Source: Streptomyces sp. DH12 (GTDB lineage Bacteria; Actinomycetota; Actinomycetes; Streptomycetales; Streptomycetaceae). Taken from it: a stretch of 64,000 nt of DNA. Below are positions 16,656 to 27,843 of this stretch, piece by piece. Every line of letters begins with the position of its first letter. Position 1 is the stretch's first letter. The DNA lies in contig NZ_JAHWGT010000012.1 of the NCBI RefSeq assembly GCF_020873895.1, positions 124,001-188,000 on the forward strand, written 5' to 3'. The position numbers and the translations under genes were made by a program. A model generated the notes under the pieces. The model saw only the letters and a list, made by a program, of their open reading frames with translations. It was not told where the DNA came from and did no database searches.

Positions 16656-16850
16656 ATGACCTACGACCGACTGGTGTGCGCCAACTGCGCGGCGCCCGTG
16701 AGCGAGGGTCGCTGCCCCGTGTGCCGGGCGAACCGCCAACGCATGCAGCAGAGCCCCTGGGGCGCCCTGAGCCCCGCCGCCCTGCTGACGCTCCTCCTGC
16801 TCCTGGTGGCGGCCGCGGCGGCGCTGGCGGTGGCCCACCAGCCCGCCTAG
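16656..16850 (+). CDS. small zinc-ribbon membrane protein
   Basis: 64 residues. The N-terminal half has two Cys pairs, CANCAAPVSEGRCPVC, forming a likely zinc ribbon. The C-terminal half is one transmembrane helix (LSPAALLTLLLLLVAAAAAL) ending in AHQPA. A strong GGAGGAGGAG lies just before the ATG. The gene is divergent from ftsE and is followed by a near-perfect terminator, supporting that it is real. Function unknown; proteins like this are conserved beside ftsE in Streptomyces as far as I recall. Confidence 0.8.
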   Translation: MTYDRLVCANCAAPVSEGRCPVCRANRQRMQQSPWGALSPAALLTLLLLLVAAAAALAVAHQPA

Positions 16851-18520
<1,670 letters not shown>

Positions 18521-19627
18521 TTACTTCTCCTGCTGCTTGCGCCAGCGGATGCCCGCCTCCAGGAAGGCGTCGATCTCGCCGTCGAGCACGGCCTGCGGGT
18601 TGCCGACCTCGTGCTCGGTGCGCAGGTCCTTGACCATCTGGTACGGGTGCAGGACGTAGGAGCGCATCTGGTTGCCCCAGGAGCTGCCGCCGTCGCCCTT
18701 CAGGGCGTCCATCTTGGCGCGGTCCTCCTGGCGCTGGCGCTCCAGCAGGCGGGCCTGGAGGACGCGCATCGCGGACGCCTTGTTCTGGATCTGCGACTTC
18801 TCGTTCTGGCAGGAGACGACCACCCCGGTGGGGATGTGCGTGATGCGGACCGCGGAGTCCGTGGTGTTGACGGACTGGCCGCCGGGGCCGGAGGACCGGT
18901 ACACGTCGATGCGGAGCTCGTTCTCCGGGATGTCGATGTGGTCGGTCTGCTCGACGACCGGGAGCACCTCGACGCCCGCGAAGGACGTCTGGCGGCGGCC
19001 CTGGTTGTCGAAGGGGGAGATGCGGACCAGGCGGTGCGTGCCCTGCTCGACGGAGAGCGTGCCGTACGCGTACGGGGCGTGCACCACGAAGGTGGTCGAC
19101 TTGATGCCGGCCTCCTCCGCGTACGACGTCTCGTAGATCTCCGTCTTGTAGTCGTGCCGCTCGGCCCAGCGCAGGTACATGCGCTGGAGGCGCTCGGCGA
19201 AGTCGGAGGCGTCGACGCCGCCGGCCTCGGCGCGGATGGTGACGAGGGCCTCGCGCTCGTCGTACTCGCCGGAGAGGAGGGTGCGCACCTCCATCTCGTC
19301 GAGGGCCTTGCGGACATCGGTCAGCTCGGACTCGGCCTCGGCGAGGGTGTCCTGGTCGTCCTCGGCCTCGGCGAGCTCGAAGAGCACCGCGAGGTCGTCG
19401 ATCCGGCTGCGCAGGCTCTCCGCCTTGCGCACCTCCGCCTGGAGGTGCGACAACCTGCTGGTGATCTTCTGCGCCGCCTCGGGGTCGTCCCAGAGGGACG
19501 GCGCGGCCGCCTGCTCCTCGAGCACGGCGATGTCCGCCCTCATCTTGTCGAGGTCGAGGACCGCCTCGATGGACCCCATGGTCGAGGTGAGGGACTTGAG
19601 CTCTTCGGATACGTCGACGACTGCCAC
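18521..19627 (-). CDS. prfB: peptide chain release factor 2
   Basis: 368-residue class I release factor that ends translation at UGA and UAA. The peptidyl hydrolysis motif is GPGGQSVN and the stop-codon recognition tripeptide is SPF in [13 protein letters not shown], both diagnostic for RF2. The frame is unbroken, so the programmed +1 frameshift known in enterobacterial prfB is absent, as expected for Streptomyces. The start is the GTG at 19627 ([11 protein letters not shown]). Upstream is a Ser/Thr kinase gene, 127 bp away on the same strand. Confidence 0.96.
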   Translation of the reverse strand: MAVVDVSEELKSLTSTMGSIEAVLDLDKMRADIAVLEEQAAAPSLWDDPEAAQKITSRLSHLQAEVRKAESLRSRIDDLAVLFELAEAEDDQDTLAEAESELTDVRKALDEMEVRTLLSGEYDEREALVTIRAEAGGVDASDFAERLQRMYLRWAERHDYKTEIYETSYAEEAGIKSTTFVVHAPYAYGTLSVEQGTHRLVRISPFDNQGRRQTSFAGVEVLPVVEQTDHIDIPENELRIDVYRSSGPGGQSVNTTDSAVRITHIPTGVVVSCQNEKSQIQNKASAMRVLQARLLERQRQEDRAKMDALKGDGGSSWGNQMRSYVLHPYQMVKDLRTEHEVGNPQAVLDGEIDAFLEAGIRWRKQQEK

Positions 19628-19754
19628 GGGTCCAGCGTAACGGCTGCCCGCGGCAGCCCCCTCCCCCCAGGGCGGGCTGGGCGCCCCCCACCCGCCCGGC
19701 GGGCCCCTCCCCCGGGGGCGGCGCGGAGCGCTCCCGGGGGCGCTGGGGCCGAGG

Positions 19755-21014
19755 TCAGGGCTGTGCGGGGGCCGGGTCGGGAACGGTCTCCGGGGCGGAG
19801 CGCGGGGCATCCTGCGGCGGGGCCTCCGTGTCGTCGCCCGCCGCCGCGAACCAGCCCCCGACACCGACGGCGGCGGCCAGGGCGACGCCGGCGACCGAGA
19901 TGACCAGACGGCGCCTGCGGACGGCCGAGGGCTTGTTGCGGGCCGAGCCGGGGCGGCGCTGGCCGGGCGCCCGGGGGGCGCGGGCGGTGCCGAGCGGGCC
20001 GCCGGAGAGCTCGTCGGGCCCGGGGACGCGCATCGACGTGTGGGTGTCGCGGCTGGAGTCCGTGGCCGAGCCGGGCACGAGGGGGACGGCGGACCTGCGC
20101 GGGCCGTTGGGGACGGTCGGGTACGGGTCGTCCTCGTACGGCTCCGACGCGGACTCCGCGCCCGGCTCGTCCACGTCGAGCGGCGGCATGTCCGCGACGA
20201 GCGGGGCGAGGTCGTGGAGGCGGGCGGCGAGCTCGGAGGCGCGCAGCCGGGAGGCGGGCGCCTTCGCCAGGCACTGGACGACCAGCTGCCACAGCTCGTC
20301 GGGGATGCCGGGGAGCGGGACGACCGTCTCGGTGACGTGGCGGCGCAGGACGGCGCCGGGGTGGCCGCCGCCGAACGGCGTGAAGCCGGCCAGCAGCTCG
20401 TACAGGACGGTGGCGAGGGCGTAGATGTCGACGGCCGCGCGGGGCGGCAGGCCCTCGACGATCTCGGGGGCGAGGTAGTCGGGCGTGCCGATGATGCGGT
20501 TGGAGCGGGTGCGGCGCGGGGTGTCGATGAGCTTGGCGACGCCGAAGTCCGTCAGCAGGGCGGGGTGGGCGCCGCCCGGCCCGAGGGGCCCCTCCATGTC
20601 GAGGAGGATGTTCTCGGGCTTCACGTCGCGGTGGACGACGCCGGCGGCGTGCGCGACGGCGAGGCCCTCGGCGACGTCGGCGACGATCGCGACGGCGGCG
20701 GCCGGGGCGAGCCGGCGCTCCCGGTCGAGGCGGCTGCGCAGGTCGGTGCCGCGCACGAGGTCCATGACGAGGGCGAGGTCGTTGCCGTCGACGACCAGGT
20801 CGCGCACGGCGACCACGCGGGGGTGTTCGAGCCCGAGCAGGGCGGTGCGCTCCTGGACGAAGCGCCCGACGAGCTCCTGGTCCGATGCCAGGTCCTCGCG
20901 GAGCAGCTTGATGGCGACGGGCCCCTCGGGACCCTCGCCGAGCCACACCGTGCCGGCGCTGCCCCGCCCCAGGATCTGGTGAGCCGTGTACCGGCTGCCG
21001 ATTTTCCGTGCCAA
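19755..21014 (-). CDS. pkaB: membrane Ser/Thr protein kinase (PkaB-like)
   Basis: 419 residues from a TTG at 21014 with GGGAG five bases upstream; the product then starts [17 protein letters not shown], the usual N-terminus. Kinase domain about 8-270: glycine loop [15 protein letters not shown] lysine VAIKLL, catalytic [16 protein letters not shown] in [13 protein letters not shown] as LAPEIV. A linker of about 100 residues rich in Pro/Ser/Asp follows, then one transmembrane helix ([20 protein letters not shown]) and a short acidic outer tail. With the next kinase this matches, from memory, the pkaB-pkaA pair of S. coelicolor. Substrates are unknown; the FHA protein encoded nearby is a natural candidate. 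Confidence 0.9.
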   Translation of the reverse strand: MARKIGSRYTAHQILGRGSAGTVWLGEGPEGPVAIKLLREDLASDQELVGRFVQERTALLGLEHPRVVAVRDLVVDGNDLALVMDLVRGTDLRSRLDRERRLAPAAAVAIVADVAEGLAVAHAAGVVHRDVKPENILLDMEGPLGPGGAHPALLTDFGVAKLIDTPRRTRSNRIIGTPDYLAPEIVEGLPPRAAVDIYALATVLYELLAGFTPFGGGHPGAVLRRHVTETVVPLPGIPDELWQLVVQCLAKAPASRLRASELAARLHDLAPLVADMPPLDVDEPGAESASEPYEDDPYPTVPNGPRRSAVPLVPGSATDSSRDTHTSMRVPGPDELSGGPLGTARAPRAPGQRRPGSARNKPSAVRRRRLVISVAGVALAAAVGVGGWFAAAGDDTEAPPQDAPRSAPETVPDPAPAQP

Positions 21015-21137
21015 GACTGCTCCCTCAGCGGCTGGCGTTCCCGACCAAGTTACGCGGGTGCGGGGGCCGGTATTCACGCCGGAGGGGAAATCACCCCTCC
21101 GAAGTCGACAAAGCGACTCGGCAGCCGTCGTCGCCGG

Positions 21138-22877
21138 TCATGGCGCGGGGGTGCCCGACCCGCCGCCGCTCGCGCTGCCGAGCCCGGAGATCCAGTCGCT
21201 GACGGAGGAGATCGCGTCGCCGATGGCCTCCCAGTACCCCTTGCCCTGGGCGATCCAGTCCTGGAGCGGTGTGAGCTCCCAGATGAGCCAGCCGGCCACG
21301 ACGAACAGCACGATCGTGAACAGGCACCCCTTGAGGCAGCCGAGACCCGGGATGCGCATGGGGTTGGCGCTGCGCTGCCGGGGCGCCCGCGGGGCGGGCG
21401 GCGGCGGCTGGGGCGCCTGCGGCTGCGGGGCGTACTGCTGCCTGGGCCGGGGCGCGGGCGGACGCTGCCGGCGCTGCGGCGGCTGCGGTTGGGGCTGCGG
21501 GGGCTGAGGGGCGTACGGCTGGGGCTGCTGCCCGTACGGCTGCGGCGGGTGCGGCTGCTGCCCGTACTGCTGGTGCTGCTGGTGCTGCCGGCGCTGCGGC
21601 GGCTGCTGCGGCGGGGGCGGCTGCTGGGGCCTGCGCTGGGGGCGGCGGCGCAACGGGTCCTCGTCGGGGTCCAGGTACTGCACCTGGGTCTGGTCGTTGC
21701 GGTCGCGGGCGGCGCGCAGCTGCGTCTGCCACGGGTGCGGCTCCTCGGGCTGCCCCTGCGGCACGGGCGGCATGACCGCCGTCGGGTCGGCGGCGTCGCC
21801 GGGCCGGCCGGGGCCGGGGCCCGTCGACGGCAGGACGCTGGTGGCGGCGGCCGGGTCGTACGCGGGCGCCCCGGGAGCGCCCCCGGTGTTCGGCAGGACC
21901 TGGGTGGCGTCGGAGGCGCCGGGGACCGGCGGCGCGGGCGTCTCCGGCACGGGCGCTGGCGCCGGGTCGGGCGCGAGCAGCGCGCCGACGCCGTCCGCCG
22001 CCTCGATCTCGGCGACCGAGGCGTGCACCCCGATGCCGCCCGCGACGGTGCGCAGGGCGCGCGCGAGGTTGACGGCGCTGGGCCGGCGGTCCGGGTCCTT
22101 GCTCAGGCAGCGCTCGATGACCGTCCACAGCGGGGCGGGCACCGTGGAGGGGCGGCGGGGCTCCTCGCTGAGGTGGCGGTGCAGGACCTCCAGGGCCGTG
22201 CCGCCCGCGAACGGGGGACGGCCGGTGACCAGCTCGTACAGCATGATCCCGGCGCCGTAGACGTCCACGGCGGAGGTCTGCGGGCGGCCCTCGGCAGACT
22301 CGGGCGCCACGTAGGCCGGGGTGCCGACGAACTCGTGGGTGCGGGTGAGGCCCGGGGAGTCGGCGAGGCGCGCGATGCCGAAGTCGGTGAGCATCGGGTG
22401 CATCCGCCCGTCCACCTCGGCGAGCAGGACGTTGGCGGGCTTCAGGTCGCGGTGGACGACCCCGTCGGCGTGGCTGGCGGCCAGCGCGTCGGCGACCTGC
22501 GCCATGAGCAGGGCGGCGGCGACCGGGGTCAGGGGGCCGTTCTCCCGGATGTACCGGTGCAGGTCCGGACCGTCGACGAGGTCCATGACCAGGGCCAGGA
22601 GGTCGCCCTCCACCACCAGGTCCCGGGTGCGCACGATGTTGGGATGGGTCAGGCGCAGGAGGACGGAGCGCTCCCGCAGGAACCGCATCACGACGTCCGC
22701 GTCGTTCGCGAGCTCCTCCTTGAGGACCTTGATCGCGACGGTCTCCCCGGGCTGCCCCGGCACGGCCGCCTCGGCGCCCGCCGTCTCCCTCTGGCGGGCG
22801 CGCCAGACGGTGCCCGTGGCGCCGCGTCCGAGCGGCTGCTCGAGCAGGTACTTGCTGCCGACTGGCCGCACGGTCAT
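21138..22877 (-). CDS. pkaA: membrane Ser/Thr protein kinase (PkaA-like) with Pro/Gln-rich linker
   Basis: 579 residues, ATG at 22877 after GGGAGCGC. Kinase domain about 8-285: LGRGATGTVWRA, VAIKVL, VVHRDLKPANVLL, MLTDFGIARL, YVAPES. The activation segment contains TRTHEFVGTPAY with phosphorylatable Thr. A disordered linker of about 240 residues holds QVLPNTGG-type repeats (T-x-V-L-P) and a long Pro/Gln stretch (around 21390-21640), then a membrane helix (GCLFTIVLFVVAGWLIWEL) and a short outer Gly/Ser tail. It is divergent from the FHA/FtsK gene with 410 bp between and 123 bp upstream of pkaB on the same strand. Confidence 0.9.
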   Translation of the reverse strand: MTVRPVGSKYLLEQPLGRGATGTVWRARQRETAGAEAAVPGQPGETVAIKVLKEELANDADVVMRFLRERSVLLRLTHPNIVRTRDLVVEGDLLALVMDLVDGPDLHRYIRENGPLTPVAAALLMAQVADALAASHADGVVHRDLKPANVLLAEVDGRMHPMLTDFGIARLADSPGLTRTHEFVGTPAYVAPESAEGRPQTSAVDVYGAGIMLYELVTGRPPFAGGTALEVLHRHLSEEPRRPSTVPAPLWTVIERCLSKDPDRRPSAVNLARALRTVAGGIGVHASVAEIEAADGVGALLAPDPAPAPVPETPAPPVPGASDATQVLPNTGGAPGAPAYDPAAATSVLPSTGPGPGRPGDAADPTAVMPPVPQGQPEEPHPWQTQLRAARDRNDQTQVQYLDPDEDPLRRRPQRRPQQPPPPQQPPQRRQHQQHQQYGQQPHPPQPYGQQPQPYAPQPPQPQPQPPQRRQRPPAPRPRQQYAPQPQAPQPPPPAPRAPRQRSANPMRIPGLGCLKGCLFTIVLFVVAGWLIWELTPLQDWIAQGKGYWEAIGDAISSVSDWISGLGSASGGGSGTPAP

Positions 22878-23287
22878 GCGCTCCCTGCGATCGTGGTCCC
22901 GAAGCTTGCGTCCGGCCCACTCTAGTGCCGTTCCGCCGCCTTCGAATTTCGGTCGATTGTCCTTCGAACATCCCCCTTCCGGGGGTGATGGCAGGGAAGA
23001 CGTGCGGCCCGCGCCGCCGGTTGCCTGGCGCTCACATGATCCCAAGACGGGCGCAAGCAGGCGTTTCGCCGATCGGCCGCGAAAATTCAAGATCATTCAC
23101 TGCCGGGGCGCGGGCACGGTGTCGGTGGCAGGTGCGAGGATGCACCTGCACGGCGCACCGCGGGGTCGGGAGCCCCGCGGGCCGTGTCGACCTGTACCGG
23201 ACGACGCGTCCGCGCGCGGGCGGGGGGAGATCGAGGCCCTGTCCCCCTGCTGCCGGGCGCGCCGCGCAGAAGGGACCGCTGACGGCG
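22878..23287. promoter_or_regulatory. 410-bp divergent promoter region between pkaA and the FHA/FtsK gene
   Basis: No gene seen. The first part is lower in GC. Two copies of the palindrome TTCGAA at 22941 and 22963 are spaced exactly 22 bp, two helical turns. ATTCAAGATCATTCACTG around 23083-23101 is the most promoter-like AT-rich segment for the rightward gene. Confidence 0.45.
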
Positions 23288-26200
23288 ATGCAGATCCGGC
23301 TGACCGTCCTCGCGGCGCCGCCCGGCGGGCAGACCGCACGGCGCGCCTGCGACGTGCTCGTCACCGCCCCCGCGGGCACCGCGCTGGCCGCCGTTGCGTC
23401 CGGCCTCGCCTCCGCCGTCGCCGGGCCGGACGGCGCGGCGGGCACGGGGCCCGTCGTGCTGTACGCCGGGCGGGACCGGCTCGACCTCCAGCGCAGCGCG
23501 CTGGGTGAACCGCCCCTGGTGGACGGCGCGGTCCTGGCGCTCCAGGTGCCCGCGGAGGACGCGGTGGCCCCGGATGACGCGGCGGCCCGTCTGCACGTGG
23601 TGGCGGGGCCGGACGCGGGCGGGGTGCACCTGCTCCATCCGGGTGATGTCCGCGTGGGGAGGTCCGCCGACGCCGACGTCCCGCTGGACGACCCCGACGT
23701 GTCCCGGCTGCACTGCGTGGTGCGGGTGGGTGACGACGGCCGGGTGGCCGTCGCGGACCTGGGTTCGACGAACGGCACGACCCTGGACGGCAAGCCCGTC
23801 GGCGACCGGCCGGTGCGGCTCGTCCCGGGGGCGCTGCTGCGGGTGGGTGAGTCGGTGCTGCGGCTCGTCGTGGGCGGCGCCGGCGCGTCCGGGCCGGCGG
23901 CGGAGGCGGGCGCACGGGACGGCCGGGGCGGTGCGCCCGGTGGCGGGCCGGGGCCGGCCGCGGTGCCGGACGGCGAGGGGCACGTACGGGTGACGCTGCC
24001 GGCCCGCGCGGCGGGGCCCGGGGAGACGGGTGACGGCGGCGCGGGCGGCTCCGGGGCCGCGGCGGGCGGGCCCGCCGCGCGGTCCGTGGCCGCCGGGGGC
24101 GGCGGCGGGTACGGGGGCCCGGGCGGCTCCGGGGCGCCGGCCGACGGCGGGGCGACGACGGTGGCGGGTCCCGGCGCGGGTACGGGCCCCGGCACGGGTA
24201 CGGGTACGGGTACGGGCCCCGGCGCGGGTACGGGCCCCGGTGTCGGCGCCGGGTACGACGTCCCGGCCGCCTCCTCCGGTGCGGCGGGCGGGTACGGCGG
24301 CGCCGGGGCGGTGCCCGGGGCACGGCGGCCGTACGACGGACTGGCGCGGGACCAGGAGTTCACGCCCGGCGCGGTACCCCCCGAGGGCGCGGCGCCGCAC
24401 GGCCGGGCCGCGGCGCCCGGCGGCGCGCGGGCCACGCCCGGGCAGGCCACGCCCGCGCGGGGCACGGCACTGCCCGGCGAGCCGCAGCGCCGGCGGGGCA
24501 TAGGGGCGTGGGCGCGTCGCCTGGCGGGCGGCCGCGCGGACGGCGACACCGGCCGCGCGGACGCGTCCGGTGCGGGGGCCGTCCCCGGCGGGGCGGGCGC
24601 CGTGCCGCACGGGCGGTCCGCCGAGGCGTGGCCGGACCCGGCCGCCGTGCTGCTGACCGCCCTCGGGCCGGGCCCCCGGGTGTGGGAGCGGGCACCCGGC
24701 CACCCCGAGTCGCTCGTGGTGCGGCTGGGCAGCACCGACCGGGCGGAGCTGGCGGCCGTCCCGGTGACCGTGGGGCTGCGCGAGGCCGGTTCGCTCGGCC
24801 TCGCCGGGCCGCGCGCCCGGCTTCTCGGCCTGACGCGCTCGGTCGTGGCGCAGCTGGCCGCCCTGCACGCCCCCGCCGACCTGGAGATCGTGCTGATCAG
24901 CGCGGACCGGGCGCGGCCCGTGGAGGAGCGCAGGCGCGACTGGTCCTGGCTGGGCTGGCTGCCGCACGTACGGCCGGCGCACGGGCAGGACTGCCGGTTG
25001 CTGCTGGCGTACGACCGCGACCAGGCCGAGGCACGCGCCGCCGAGCTGACCCGGCGCCTGGACGACGGGCTCCTCGGGACCGGCTGGGCCGACGCCGACG
25101 CCCGGACGGTCGCGGAGGCGGCGGAGCGGTTCGACCGCGCCCACGCCGCGGGCGGCGCCCAGGCCCCCGGGCCGTACACCGTGGTGGTCGTCGACGGCGA
25201 CCCGGGCACGGCGGCGCTGCGCGAGACGACGGCGCGGCTCGCCGGGGCGGGCGCGGCGGCCGGCGTCCACCTGGTCTGCCTGGCCGAGACGGCGCCCGCG
25301 TCGGCGGTGTTCCCGGTCGCCGCCGCGTACGAGACGGCGTGCGCCGCGTCCCTCCCCTTCCGGGAGTGCGGCGCGGTGGGGCTGCTGACGGGTGACGTGG
25401 CGACGGCGCTGCGCGTGCTGCGCGCGGCGGCCGGGCACCCGGTGGGCCACGGCACGGTGGCGACGGTCGACGCCGTCTCCGGGGCGTGGGCCGAGCGGTT
25501 CGCGCGGTCCCTGGCGCCGCTGCGGGCGGAGGGCCCCGCCCCGCGCGGCCGGGCCGCGGCGGCGGCGCTGCCGCGGTCGTCGCGCCTGCTCGACGAGTTG
25601 GAGCTGGCCCGGGCCACGCCCGCGTCGCTGATGGCCCGCTGGGCGTCGGCCCCGGAAGGTACGGCGGTGCTGGGCACCGGCCCGCGCGGACCGGTGCTGG
25701 TGGACCTGGCGGCCGAGGGGCCGCACCTGCTCGTCGAGGGCCCGGCGGGCAGCGGCCGTACGGAGCTGCTGCGCACGGTCGCCGCCTCGCTGGCGGCGGC
25801 GTCCCGCCCCGACCGGCTGGGGCTGCTGCTGGTGGACGGCGCGGGCGGGGAGCGCGGCGACGGCCTCGGCCCGTGCACGGACCTGCCGCACGTCACGGAG
25901 CACCTGGTCGCCTCCGACCCGGTGCGGATGCGGGCGTTCGCGCAGGCGCTCGGCGCGGAGCTGAAGCGCCGGGCCGAGCTGCTCGGGCACGAGGACCTCA
26001 TGGACCGCCCCACCCACCACGAGGGCCGACCGGGCGAGCGGCCCGGCCCGCGCACGGCCCCCGCCCCACATCCCGGACACGCCCCGCTCCCCGGACACGC
26101 CGCAGACCCCGGACCCGCCGGGCACGCCGGAGACCCCGGGCACGCCGGACAGCCGGCTCTGCCCGGACAGCAAGGTCTGCCAGGACAGTCGGCGCGGACC

Positions 26201-27007
26201 GGACAGCCGCGGGAGGCCGGACAGCCGCGGGAGGCCCGACGGTCGGGGCGGCACACCGTTCCGCCGGGGCACACCGGGCCGGCAGGGCAAGCCGTTCCGC
26301 CGGGGCACACCGGGCCGGCGGCGACGCCCGGACGGCAGCCGGGCGACCCGGCGCTCCCCGAACAGCGCGGCGCGGAGGCGCGGCCACCGGCGGGCGGCCC
26401 GCCCCGGTCGCGCGCCGCGGGACAGCCGCTCGACCGGACCGGGGGCGAGGCGCCCGCGCCGCTCCCCCGCCTCGTCGTGCTGGTCGACGACTACGACGCC
26501 CTGGTCGCCCCGGCGCTGGGCAGCCCGGGCCGGCCGGCGGCGGGGTCGGTCGTACGGGCCCTGGAGGCGGTGGCGCGGGACGGCGAGCGGCTCGGCGTCC
26601 ACCTGGTGGCGTCCTCGGCGAGCCCCGAGCGCACCGCCGACACGGAGCTGGCGCGCCGGGCGAGGCTGCGGGTGGTGCTGGACGCGCCGCCCGTGGCGCC
26701 CGGGCCGGACGACCCGGCCCCCGGCCGGGGGCGGCTCGGCCACCCCGACGGGCGGGTGACGCCGTTCCAGGCGGGCCGGGTCACCGGCCGCATCCCCCGC
26801 ACGGCGACGCTGCGGCCCACGGTCGTGCCGCTGGAGTGGGAGCGCATGGGCGACCCGCCGGCCCGCCGCCCCGTGCGGGAGCTCGGCAACGGCCCGACGG
26901 ACCTGGCCCTGCTGGCCAGCGCGCTGGACCGGGCCGCCCGCTCGGTCGACGCGCTCCCCCTGCCGCCGCTCGTCCCCACCTCCGGCACCGCCCCCACCGC
27001 ACGGTGA
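23288..27007 (+). CDS. FHA-domain protein with FtsK/SpoIIIE-like ATPase region
   Basis: 1239 residues. N-terminus: an EssC-like ubiquitin-type beta domain (about 1-95), then an FHA domain (about 105-195) with VRVGRSADADVPL, SRLHCVVRV and LGSTNGTTLDGKPV, the phosphothreonine-binding signature. A Gly/Ala/Pro/Thr-rich linker (about 200-450) follows. Two weak FtsK/SpoIIIE-type modules come next. The P-loop near 817 reads VEGPAGSGRTELLR, with Arg replacing the usual Lys. The probable Walker B, LVVLVDDYDALV (about 1061), is separated from it by a 140-residue insertion rich in Pro, Gly and His (PGHAGQPALPGQQGLPGQ). The ATG at 23288 fits the domain start. It is divergent from pkaA, so binding of a kinase-phosphorylated target is a reasonable guess. 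It may be a pseudo-ATPase. Confidence 0.8.
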   Translation: MQIRLTVLAAPPGGQTARRACDVLVTAPAGTALAAVASGLASAVAGPDGAAGTGPVVLYAGRDRLDLQRSALGEPPLVDGAVLALQVPAEDAVAPDDAAARLHVVAGPDAGGVHLLHPGDVRVGRSADADVPLDDPDVSRLHCVVRVGDDGRVAVADLGSTNGTTLDGKPVGDRPVRLVPGALLRVGESVLRLVVGGAGASGPAAEAGARDGRGGAPGGGPGPAAVPDGEGHVRVTLPARAAGPGETGDGGAGGSGAAAGGPAARSVAAGGGGGYGGPGGSGAPADGGATTVAGPGAGTGPGTGTGTGTGPGAGTGPGVGAGYDVPAASSGAAGGYGGAGAVPGARRPYDGLARDQEFTPGAVPPEGAAPHGRAAAPGGARATPGQATPARGTALPGEPQRRRGIGAWARRLAGGRADGDTGRADASGAGAVPGGAGAVPHGRSAEAWPDPAAVLLTALGPGPRVWERAPGHPESLVVRLGSTDRAELAAVPVTVGLREAGSLGLAGPRARLLGLTRSVVAQLAALHAPADLEIVLISADRARPVEERRRDWSWLGWLPHVRPAHGQDCRLLLAYDRDQAEARAAELTRRLDDGLLGTGWADADARTVAEAAERFDRAHAAGGAQAPGPYTVVVVDGDPGTAALRETTARLAGAGAAAGVHLVCLAETAPASAVFPVAAAYETACAASLPFRECGAVGLLTGDVATALRVLRAAAGHPVGHGTVATVDAVSGAWAERFARSLAPLRAEGPAPRGRAAAAALPRSSRLLDELELARATPASLMARWASAPEGTAVLGTGPRGPVLVDLAAEGPHLLVEGPAGSGRTELLRTVAASLAAASRPDRLGLLLVDGAGGERGDGLGPCTDLPHVTEHLVASDPVRMRAFAQALGAELKRRAELLGHEDLMDRPTHHEGRPGERPGPRTAPAPHPGHAPLPGHAADPGPAGHAGDPGHAGQPALPGQQGLPGQSARTGQPREAGQPREARRSGRHTVPPGHTGPAGQAVPPGHTGPAATPGRQPGDPALPEQRGAEARPPAGGPPRSRAAGQPLDRTGGEAPAPLPRLVVLVDDYDALVAPALGSPGRPAAGSVVRALEAVARDGERLGVHLVASSASPERTADTELARRARLRVVLDAPPVAPGPDDPAPGRGRLGHPDGRVTPFQAGRVTGRIPRTATLRPTVVPLEWERMGDPPARRPVRELGNGPTDLALLASALDRAARSVDALPLPPLVPTSGTAPTAR

Positions 27008-27127
27008 CACGGGCGCGGACCCGGCAGCCGTGAGCCGGCTGCCGGGGTCCGCCTTCGGCAGCGCGCCGCAGCCCGCCCCCGGCCGGAGCAGCGGGGCGCG
27101 CACCGACCAGGCGCGCGCCGGCAGCGG

Positions 27128-27590
27128 TCAGCAGCATGCGCCGGCGTACCAGGCGTCGGTGAGGATGCTCGCGCGGCCGAGCTCGTGTCCGCCCGGCCCG
27201 GAACGGCCCGACCGCGGGCCCCCGCTCCACCCGGCCTCCTCCATCCGGAACTGCACCCGGGAGGAGGGGTCGCAGTGCTTGCAGTACGCGATGATCCCGA
27301 AGAAGTCGGTGTCGTCCGCGGTCCAGGGACGTCACGGAGGCCGGGCCGCCGATGCTCGTCCGCTTGCTGCCGGCCGCGGCGCTCCCCGTCATGAGCCCGC
27401 CGGGCGCCCGAGGCCGCACCCGGCGACGCCGTTGCGGTGCCACTGCCGGCCGTTCTCGTGGACAGCCCCAGCGGTGGAACTCCTTGTCGGCCTCGTGTCC
27501 GAGGAGCAGCGCGTCGCGGCCACCCGGTGGACCCCGGCTCGAAGCTCCCTCGCCGTCAGGCGCCGGCCGTCACCCCGGGGATCTTGTCGA
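27128..27590 (-). pseudogene. frame-broken relic of an unidentified gene
   Basis: On the minus strand, protein-like segments follow each other in the right order but in different frames: RRLTARELRAGVHRVAA, then DALLLGHEADKEFHRWG, then AVHENGRQWHRNGVAGCGLG, then AAAGSKRTSIGGPASVTSL, then WTADDTDFFGIIAYCKHCD and RVQFRMEEAGW to a stop at 27128. At least four frame changes are needed to join them. Read together they look like one small soluble protein with a C-x2-C pair; the last segment has no start codon of its own. I do not recognise the family. Either a decayed gene or a badly sequenced one. Confidence 0.45.
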
Positions 27591-27843
27591 ACTTCCTCGA
27601 AGTGTCCGGCCGTCCGGCCGTCCCCCGGCCGGCGTGCCGCCGCCGGACGGCCGCACCGGCGGCCCGCGGGCCCAGATGAGCGGGAGGAAGCCCTGGCGTC
27701 GGAGGGACCGGCCGCCGCGCTGACGGGACGTCACGAGCCCATCACGATCGACGAGTAGAGGCGGAAGGCGGTATTGCGGGCCCCCGGTACCCGGCGTAGA
27801 CCAGATCACGAAGGACGACGCACACGGGAGAGACGGGGCAGTG

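Noticed and set aside
23288-27007. Could this be EssC of a type VII secretion locus?
   Set aside because: No WXG100, EccB, EccD or mycosin genes are nearby, and the P-loop is degenerate; only the domain order is similar.
27030-27758. 242-codon plus-strand ORF in the gap after the FHA/FtsK gene
   Set aside because: No recognisable sequence and no ribosome site; the protein-like signal in this interval is on the minus strand, in broken frames.
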